Assembly: GCF_048569485.1 (NCBI RefSeq)
Contig: NC_134364.1
Coordinates: forward strand, 126,265,081 to 126,329,080
Direction: 5' to 3'
Length of the DNA: 64,000 nucleotides
DNA from: Anomaloglossus baeobatrachus
Lineage: Eukaryota; Chordata; Amphibia; Anura; Aromobatidae
The notes under the pieces are model-generated. The model ran no database searches and was not told the origin of the DNA. It saw only the letters and a program-made list of their open reading frames with translations. A program made the translations under genes and the position numbers. How positions within the stretch are numbered: the stretch's first letter is position 1; every line of letters begins with the position of its first letter. Below are positions 55,480 through 64,000 of this stretch, in pieces.

Positions 55480-57030
55480 AGTCAAGGGAAGGGAATGGGA
55501 CAGGCTGGACGAAGCAAGGGGATGGGACGGGCTGGATGAAGCAAGGGAACGGGACGGCCTGGACGGGGCAGGACGAGAGGACGAGCTGGACGAGGCCGAG
55601 GCAAGGGAACAAGACGGCCTGGACGGGGCAGGACGAGAGGACGAGCTGGACGAGGCCGAGCCAAGGGAACGGGACGGGGCAGGACGAGAGGACGAGGCCG
55701 AGCCAAGGTAACGGGACGGCCTGGACGGGGCAGGACGAGGCCGAGCCAAGGTAACGGGACGGCCTGGACGGGGCAGGACGAGGCCGAGCCAAGGTAACGG
55801 GACGGCCTGGACGGGGCAGGACGAGGCCGAGCCAAGGTAACGGGACGGCCTGGACGGGGCAGGACGAGCTGGACGAGGCCGAGCCAAGGTAACGGGACGG
55901 CCTGGACGGGGCAGGACGAGCTGGACGAGGCCGAGCCAAGGTAACGGGACGGCCTGGACGGGGCAGGACGAGCTGGACGAGGCCGAGCCAAGGTAACGGG
56001 ACGGCCTGGACGGGGCAGGACGAGCTGGACGAGGCCGAGCCAAGGTAACGGGACGGCCTGGACGGGGCAGGACGAGCTGGACGAGGCCGAGCCAAGGTAA
56101 CGGGACGGCCTGGACGGGGCAGGACGAGCTGGACGAGGCCGAGCCAAGGTAACGGGACGGCCTGGACGGGGCAGGACGAGCTGGACGGGGCCGAGCCAAG
56201 GGAACGGGACGGCCTGGACGGGGCGGGTCGGGCTGGACGGGGCCGAGCCAAGGGGACGGGACGGGGCCGAGCCAAGGGGACGGGACGGGGCCGAGCCAAG
56301 GGGACGGGACGGGGCCGAGCCAAGGGGACGGGACGGGGCCGAGCCAAGGGGACGGGACGGGGCCGAGCCAAGGGGACGGGACGGGGCCGAGCCAAGGGGA
56401 CGGGACGGGGCCGAGCCAAGGGGACAGGGCCGAGCCAAGGGGACGGGACGGGGCCGAGCCAAGGGGACGGGACGGGGCCGAGCCAAGGGGACGGGGCCGA
56501 GCCAAGAAGACGGGACGGGGCCGAGCCAAGAAGACGGGACGGGGCCGAGCCAAGAAGACGGGACGGGGCCGAGCCAAGAAGACGGGACGGGGCCGAGCCA
56601 AGAAGACGGGACGGGGCCGAGCCAAGAAGACGGGACGGGGCCGAGCCAAGAAGACGGGACGGGGCCGAGCCAAGAAGACGGGACGGGGCCGAGCCAAGAA
56701 GACGGGACGGGGCCGAGCCAAGAAGACGGGACGGGGCCGAGCCAAGGGGACGGGACGGGGCCGAGCCAAGGGGACGGGACGGGGCCGAGCCAAGAAGACG
56801 GGACGGGGCCGAGCCAAGAAGACGGGACCGGCTGGACGGGGCCGAGCCAAGGGGACCGGCTGGACGGGGCCGAACCAAGGGGACCGGCTGGACGGGGCCG
56901 AACCAAGGGGACCGGCTGGACGGGGCCGAACCAAGGGGACCGGCTGGACGGGGCCGAACCAAGGGGACCGGCTGGACAGGGCCGAACCAAGGGGACCGGC
57001 TGGACGGGGCCGAACCAAGGGGACCGGCTG
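55480..57030. repeat. Satellite F: GC-rich compound minisatellite in mex3a intron 1
   Basis: There are three sub-arrays. At about 55540-56215 the units are 43 or 52 bases and end in GAGGCCGAGCCAAGGTAAC. At about 56230-56830 the units are 24 bases, GGGACGGGGCCGAGCCAAG with either GGGAC or AAGAC. At about 56830-57030 the units are 28 bases with GGACCGGCTGGACGGGGCCG. All share GGGGCCGAGCCAAG-like cores, so they are one evolving family. The plus strand is rich in closely spaced G-runs. Minus-strand frames of over 500 codons (ARPRPVPL repeats) are by-products of the repeat. Confidence 0.95.
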
Positions 57031-60000
57031 GGCAAGGCTAAGCTACGACAAGACAAGGCCGGCAGGAAAAATATCAGACCCTCATAGCTTACATGCTTAT
57101 AAGGACACATTTCCACAAACAAAATCTAGCTTCTGAAAAAGCTGGGGAAAAAAAAAAAAGAACAACAGCCACACTGCCCAAACGATAAAAAAATATGAAA
57201 GTACATAAAACTGCTAGAAAAAAATAGAGTCACAAGGTTGACAACAGAAATAGAAAATAATAAACTTTATTGTACACCAACATAACATATGTATTCTCCA
57301 GACAATAGCTAGAAAATGCTCATACCTGGGAGAGAAGAGGTTAAAAAATAGGTATATGCAATGACCCGGGCTATGGGGGGCTATTAATCTAGCAACACCA
57401 CCCTCCCTTCACTGCCTAGGTCTCTGTGACAGCAAACAAAGCGCACATTGTTGGCCATCTCACAAGGGTCTGCGCTCTCTAGGAAATGAAGTCTGCTTTA
57501 ATAGTCTACTAAAAGCCTCAAGGTTTTTATTATAAGGGTCGTCACAACTCCCCCCCCCCTACAGATTTCAGAGGGGGTCTGCCGCTTGTCCCCATATCCT
57601 CATAAAATCAGTCTCATAAACCGAATCTCAAAGACAACATTCATAAACTGGGCCAATTATTTTGCAAGTATAACACGTGTCGTTGGAACGCCTTGACGCG
57701 GAGTAAATGGAATCCACAGCTACGAACTGTCCGATGCGTCCAGAATGACCATTTGGGTAACTGCTGTTTGTTTTAATTATACTGCTATAGACATGAAGAG
57801 TCCTATAAATTCGACAAATTTCTATAAATAAAATGGTTTAGGTTTAACATGAATTGTGGTGAACCAAGATCACCTTTGGCAAGTCTCCAATCGTAGACAG
57901 TAGACTTTAAGCTCCTAGAGGGGGGCATGTCCTACTTAACAAAAAATATCATCTAATGATTAGAGGCCTCAGGGCCAGTTTCACTTAGGAGGCCACTAAA
58001 CAACAATCAAAGTACACGGCGATTGGATTGTCAGCTCTCAGACAATGACCAAAGCCACTAAAATGTTCATAAAAAGGAGTAATTTGCCAATAAAAAGTTT
58101 ACTATGCAAACAAAATTCTGAAGAATTGTCTACAAAAATTAAACCATACCGTAGTATGCATATATGAGGATCACCTCTCCTATTTTGACCTGATAAATCC
58201 TTCCCAAAAATAGTTCATCAAGATGCGGGGGGCAAATTTAATTTAGGACAAATGTATAGACTCGGGCCATGTCAGCTACTCGTACACAGCCATATTATCT
58301 TCTAATCAATCTTAATGACATAACAATAAGGACGCAAATTACCAAGCCTCATTGCCGTAAATATTGGTTTAGTCAACACAAAACTAAATGCCAACGACTC
58401 ATGCCCTACATTTTCCAAGATGACAATTATCTAAACAAAGGTCGTATAAGCATCTATGTCCTGAAATATGACCATAAAATGGCGGACACCTCTCTACCTT
58501 TCACATTTTAATTTGGGTGAAACTACAAACCATCATGCAGGACTTTACAGAGAAAGTAACCAGAAGCTTACCCTATCTTCTTTTCCTCAGCTTTTTTTTT
58601 ATTCTATTTGAGTTTTAACCCTAAATAACGCCTGAAAATAGAAAGGATTGTCCGCTGACTGTCCGGGCCACGAACAGGTTAACTGTAACGGTCTGAGAGT
58701 CTCACTTGCTGCAAGAAGGTTGAATTAATCCCTTCTGAAAAGGCCTCATTCTCTGGGGAGGGCGTGAGGGGGCCAGAGACGGCCACAAAGGATTTCTTAG
58801 AATCTCACCAAAGCTGTGCGAATGGGACAGGACTGGCACTGCGCACAATGTCTGTCTATATCCATACGTAAAACACATATGGAGGGCTGTACGCCATAAG
58901 CCGAGTCAACAACAGCATATGTCCCATATCATCAGTCTCCATTAGGCAGCAGTATTTGACCTCTTTGGGATATTTTCACAAGGGGACTAGATAATCTGAA
59001 GAGTAAAAGGTCCTTCTACCTCAGACAAAGCAACATCTCTGATACATTCGAGGTTTACTAGAGATTATTGTCAGCTGTGAGGTCTCCTCCCATACACCTG
59101 TCCTACAGTATTGTCATACATCACATTTTCTATCATAGACTTCAAACTTCTCACATAATAGATGTCGGCCTAAAGAGTTAGGTGCCATGATCAAAACATT
59201 GGCTTAAAGGAAATGTTTAATTAGAGGCTGAAAGTTGGTTAATCACTAAGCCTCAGTCCAACTGGGCTAGACTTGTTGCTAGGCAGTGTCCTCTTAGCAA
59301 CCAGACAAGCCTTTTTAGTCTGCTTGACATTTGTAAGAAAAGAAAAAAGCAGGTCGATAATGGTCAAGTGATGCCATTACCCATCTCAGGCTGCGTTATT
59401 TGTCAGAGCAGCTCCTTGAACTGAATGTGGTTTGATGAGAACTTCCCGTAAAATACATGACCACCGTCTTAGCATGAGACTGACGCCATTATTTCAGGAC
59501 AAGAAAACAAAGACCGGTAAGGACCACTGGAGAGTCGGTACTGGCCCTTCCTCAGTAAATGCAAAATAGCCAACACAAGGGTTGTCACTGAGGTTTCTTC
59601 AGACTCTTGGACAGCAATCTGTCATTACAGTTTTCTGCCGTGAAATGACAAATCACTGCTGTCATTTCAGAAAAGCCATGCTTTTACTAGGGCTCCTAGC
59701 TAACACTGGATAGACAAATAATTTTTATTGATGATAAACCTCACAGACATCCCAATGCCGCTTACCCTTAGGGGAAAAGGACCAGCCAGCGAAAAGCCAA
59801 ACCTATTAGGCTCCCTATGTACGAGGTAGATCTAGGCTTTCCTCAGATCTTTCTCTGACAATAATCCATGACCCTTTTGGTATCAGCTTTATCCTTACCT
59901 GAAAAGTTTCTTTTACTTTGATAATTATTGCTAAAACTGTTTGTCACACACAAAAATTAACAAAAATTAGTAAAAAAATAAAATAAATTTGTAAAAGCAA

Positions 60001-60541
60001 CCTATTTTATCCAACTACTGACACCGCTTGAGCCAAACTAAACAACAATTAATTTCCCAACTTACGATGTGCTCCAAAACAATCCAGCCACCACTTACGT
60101 GATAATCCATCATGTGTTATTCAAAATTGCTTATTTAGGGAGCCATATCGTCTCCACCTTACCTAACAAGATATGGCGGTTTTGACAATGGCAAAGTTTT
60201 GTATTAGGGGTCATGTGGATCGATAGTGCACTCCCCAAATCATCCTGCCACGAAGAACAAGGAGGACATGTTTGAACTTACTTGACACTATCTTCTTAAT
60301 AGATGGAGGTGGCAAATACTTCTCCTTGAGTCATTTTTAAAGGCTAAAATTGGCTTTAGTCGAGGTTGGCCAGCAGCCAAGAGAAGATCAACAAGAAAAG
60401 GATCGAGAGGGTGATGGAGGAGTGTCGTGAGATGAATGGATTGCCCAATGCACAACTAAGGAGCATCCTAATATTCTTACTGATATTTGCTTTTGCTCCC
60501 AACTAAAAATTGATCGTCGTAACCTTGTCTCTAAGGAGTAA
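57031..60541 (-). other. mex3a intron 1 sequence; no gene seen
   Basis: Unique sequence of mixed composition with no recognisable exon, RNA gene or clear transposon. It is assigned to the intron because it lies upstream of the splice site at 55147 and no first exon is found. The last three bases, TAA (60539-60541), are the target duplication of the following MITE. Confidence 0.5.
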
Positions 60542-61101
60542 AGGGTGCTTTACACGCTGCAACATCGCTACCAATATATCGTTGGGGCCATGTTGTTAGT
60601 GACGCACAGCCGATGCCGGTAGCGACATCGCAGAGTGTGACACCAAGGAGCGACGATCAACGATCGAAAAATCGTTCAAAAACAGTGATCATTGACACGC
60701 CAATCCTTTCCTTAATATCGCTGCTGCCACCGGTACGATTTAATTCGTCGTTCGTGCGGTACCACACATCGCTATGTGTGACACCACAGGAACGAGGAAC
60801 ATCTCCTTACCTGCGTCCACCGGCAATGAGGAAGAAAGGAAGTGGGCGGGATATTACATCTCGCTCATCTTTGCCCCTCCGCTTCTATTGGGCGGCTGCT
60901 TAGTGACGTCACTATGACGCCGAACGCACCTCCCCCTTGAAGGAGGGATTGTTCGGCGGTCACGGCGACGTCGTTGACAAGGTATGTGTGTGTGACGCTG
61001 TCGTAGCGATAATGTTCGCTACGGCAGCGATCACCAAACGTCGCACGAGCGACGGAGGCGGGTGCTATCGCGCACGACATCGCTAGCGTGTAAAGCATCC
61101 T
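60542..61101. mobile_element. PIF/Harbinger-type MITE in mex3a intron 1
   Basis: It is 560 bases. The ends AGGGTGCTTTACACGCTG and, inverted, AGGATGCTTTACACGCTAG form terminal inverted repeats, and TAA lies on both sides (60539-60541, 61102-61104). It is rich in CGATCG and GCGACATCGC-like CpG motifs. It has no coding capacity. The 3-bp TAA duplication and GGGTGC-type end fit Harbinger-derived MITEs. Confidence 0.85.
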
Positions 61102-64000
61102 TAAGTCACCACCTAGTCAATCATGCACCTCTCTTTAATTCACACTGGTGTCGACTACAACCCTCGCACGCCCACGAGGTCATAAGACATGCTACTGTCA
61201 AGAAGTCAAAACAATATCCGAAGATAAATTTCCTTATTAAAAATAAATTGAATGACACATCACATCATCTGCCTTCCTCCCATACAGTCGAGGAACCCGA
61301 GAGGTTTCACCGTCTAGTCAACAAAGACCATCAAAGTCTATTCTATGAGGATCATGCATGATTATCTCTTGTGGTTTGCCCGACCTGGTGTTGTTTCTCA
61401 ACAATCTCAATCCTCTTGATGAAGAAGTGCCCTATTCATTGGATGAGTCAACCAGGCATGACGTGAAGATAAAAAAAAAAAAATTCTGTCTCCCAAAGGA
61501 CAATAGAAAGGGTCAACAAGGGCCCCTTGTCACAGAGGTGGGCACAGCCTATCGATTCTACGTTCCAAGTAACTATATCCTATGTGATCGAGATAGCGTA
61601 GTGGCCAGATGGTCGCACGTCTCATATTGCAGGAAAATAAATTGTAGTAACTAGATGTCTTACTGTCAGATATAAACTATCTGGAAAAGGTCCATAAGAT
61701 TAAAAAAAAAGTAGCCACCTTTTTTGGAGTAATAAAACTTATAAATATAAACTTTTTTTTTTATTTAACCCTTTCCTACCATGATTTTCCAAATTTCAAA
61801 CAATTAACCAACTTTTGAAATGTTACCAAGTCAACCATCAACCAAAGATTTGTCAAATTCTTCTAGATGTTATCGTGACAAAATCATACACAAGCTTTTT
61901 AATATGCAGAATAAGAAAGAAGATCAGAAGCCCCATCGAAAAGGCCAAGGTCAAGAGTACAAACGGGAGGCATCTGCCAATTTTTTTGAGGAATAAGAAC
62001 TTTTGTCAAATTTTAATAAGTATAAAGCTAGAGAAATCATTCAAAATTGCCGAGGGAGGGGGGGGCTTACAAAATTTAGTTCATGTTTAAAGAGTTAAGA
62101 GAAAAGGGCAGTAGGTGTCACCCCAACTTTGTATCAAAGTGTGCCGTGTGTTTACCAACACTGCGCCTGCTCCATTGACCGCGTGAGTATGTCGCTGCCA
62201 ACTATCGCCACGCCCCACCAATGCCACCGCCCTATCTCAGCCACCAATGGCAAAATCATCCTATCAGAGTGATGACTGATATAATTGCTAGGATCTAGGT
62301 TTCTAAGGGGGTGCTGCAGAGAGTCATTAAGATCTATAGACGCAGCGCCAAGCCACGTGCATGCCAATGCTGCCAACGTAGAGATCCCTGGAATATTCTG
62401 AATAAAGCAGGTTCATTCATTTTGCCGAAAATTCACAATGAACCGCTACTCTAAGGGAGAAATTGTAACGTAACGTAAAACCAGACCCCTTCGGTTCCGT
62501 TCGGAATCCCTCATTATTGGGGGTCATGAAAATCGGTAATTTACGAGACTGATATTTAGACTTGTAAATTCACACGTCCCTTATATATCACCGCCTTCTT
62601 GTATGTTGGCTTTCCATGACATGCAGTCACTCCCACCCAAGAATCGATTCCCGACACAATAGGCATCTTGTCATACCGAAGACTGGTTATCCATCCAGAG
62701 ACAAGGTTAACATTAATTTCTAAAAAAAAGATAACATTTTTCTCCTTTTATGATCCTTTTACCCAAAATTATCAAAATTATTAAAAAAAAATAAAAAAAA
62801 AAATCACAGGATAGCTAAAAAATGTCAGATATCAAAACCGATCTATGACAAACTGTCTAAAAAAAAAGAAAAACAAAACAAAAAAACGGAGAAACAGCAA
62901 CCCCCACCCCCTCGATTTCCTAAACGTCTGCTTCTCTCCTCTGCAATGCCTTCCCAGAAACACGCATGGCTCTCTTCGCGACTGTAAAATAAGGACCACA
63001 CCCCCCTAACTGTTCTCGCTACAACCTGCGCATACCGCGCACAGGAAAAAAAAATGGTGCAAATTCTACCTTTTGTCTCATAAGATAACAAAGGCTGTTA
63101 ACCGGTAGACCTTTAATAAATTGAATATTTGTTGGAAAAATAAAATCGAGATTTCCGTAAAGTTTACACATCGAATCTGAAAAAAAAAAAAATCTATTTT
63201 TTTTGGACATCAGAGTGGTCTCGGAGAAAAAAAATCGGTTACTAGAAACACCCACTTTCAAGAGTTATGGAGAATCCTGCGCCACTTTCGGAGTAATATT
63301 GAACATCTCCGTGGTCCCTTTGTTCACAAGTAGCAGCCACGCATGTTTATTTTTTTGTTATAACTGTCTTACATAGTGGGGGGTTTTTTTTGGGGGGGGG
63401 GGGCATCTTAAAATACATCCTCCTGAGGATTTAATCATTCCTTAGACTCAGATGAATTATTTAAATTAGCCTCACGCTGTGCTCGTTCTTGGAGCCAAAT
63501 CCAAGTGACGACACTGGCTGGATGGTGGACTGGATGATATGCAGCATGGTGGGCAGGATTTTATTTTGTTGCTCCTCCAGACAAAAGCTGGGACAATTTC
63601 TGCATCTCCATAGCACATGTGCAGAAGAGAAAAGTCTATATATCTCCAGACAAAGAGCCTGCAAAACCTCACTTCCTGCACTACAGCATGCTACTGCTGC
63701 ACCACCACGCACAGGTTGATTGGTGCCTTGCAGGCATGAAAATTTAGGAATGCACAGTGCAAAACTGACCAAACACAATAATAATGGCTGGAAGAGAACA
63801 ATGCCTTCTCGTCTAGCACGGTAGATCCCCACCGCCTGCAGTTGCATAATTTGACAAGTTCTACAACTCGTCGTCTCCACAGCCATTTCCGAGACACAAC
63901 GACTGAGAACGAGACACACAAATAATCGCTGTTACTACGAGAGTTTCGTGACACGCTGTCTGCTCCACATAATGAGCAGGCAAGGCTTTGTTGTAGCACC
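61102..64000 (-). other. mex3a intron 1 or upstream sequence; exon 1 not found
   Basis: I looked for the MEX3A N-terminus and the end of exon 1 (a stretch reading ...AEIVGRQ before a GT donor) and did not find it, so exon 1 probably lies beyond 64000. A G-run sits at about 63391-63403. Short open frames near 63461-63999 have no recognised domain. Confidence 0.45.

Noticed and set aside
55300-57122. Minus-strand frames of 520-570 codons made of ARPRPVPL-like repeats, in line with mex3a
   Set aside because: They coincide with the intronic minisatellite, are open in three frames, and mex3a coding sequence joins exon 1 directly to GCKIK in vertebrates.
63461-63999. Minus-strand frame of 152 codons as a candidate mex3a first exon
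   Set aside because: Its residues do not resemble the MEX3A N-terminus and it lacks the AEIVGRQ boundary sequence of KH1.

Overview
The window is vertebrate chromosomal DNA, most likely from an anuran amphibian. The one recognisable host gene is the 3' coding exon of mex3a (minus strand, 54071-55146). It encodes the rest of KH1, KH2 and a C-terminal RING finger, and closely resembles vertebrate MEX3A. Frog origin is inferred from the mobile-element mix: Tc1-like copies, PIF/Harbinger-type and hAT elements, a Ty3/Gypsy chromovirus, and a large LTR family with TGTGACGCC ends. No prokaryotic genes, rRNA, tRNA genes or CRISPR are present.

Layout. Bases 1-43389 are a GC-rich patchwork of five unrelated tandem arrays: 21/22 bp at 1555-10075, 46 bp at 13073-17235, 36 bp at 17870-18800, 51 bp at about 34840-40952 and 80 bp at 41985-43389. 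Mobile elements lie between and inside them. Bases 43390-54070 are AT-rich, mostly unique DNA that probably includes a long mex3a 3' UTR. A hAT copy (46130-47470) and an old tandem repeat of about 150 bp lie within it. Bases 55147-64000 appear to be mex3a intron 1, with a sixth tandem array (GC-rich, 55480-57030) and a Harbinger-type MITE (60542-61101). Exon 1 of mex3a was not found and should lie beyond 64000.

Nesting. A Tc1-like copy (22711-27931) is split by an LTR complex arranged, on the minus strand, as internal fragment - LTR - internal - LTR (27500 down to 22847). The internal part carries a tRNA-Ser-type primer-binding site and an open region with the core of a cold-shock domain. This is the most unusual content of the window. 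Next to it, a solo LTR of the same family in the opposite orientation (27958-34823) is split by a young, nearly whole Ty3/Gypsy chromovirus (28194-33917; LTRs about 99% alike; 5-bp target duplication GGAGC). Inside the 51-bp array sit another solo LTR (35016-36646), which holds a 144-bp-arm foldback, and a Harbinger-like element (36678-38388). The 46-bp array holds an internally deleted Tc1 copy with a 32-bp local inversion.

The very long open frames in the arrays come from stop-free repeat units and are not treated as genes. Repeat lengths and similarities were read by eye. Family names rest on termini, target duplications and protein motifs, not on database searches.
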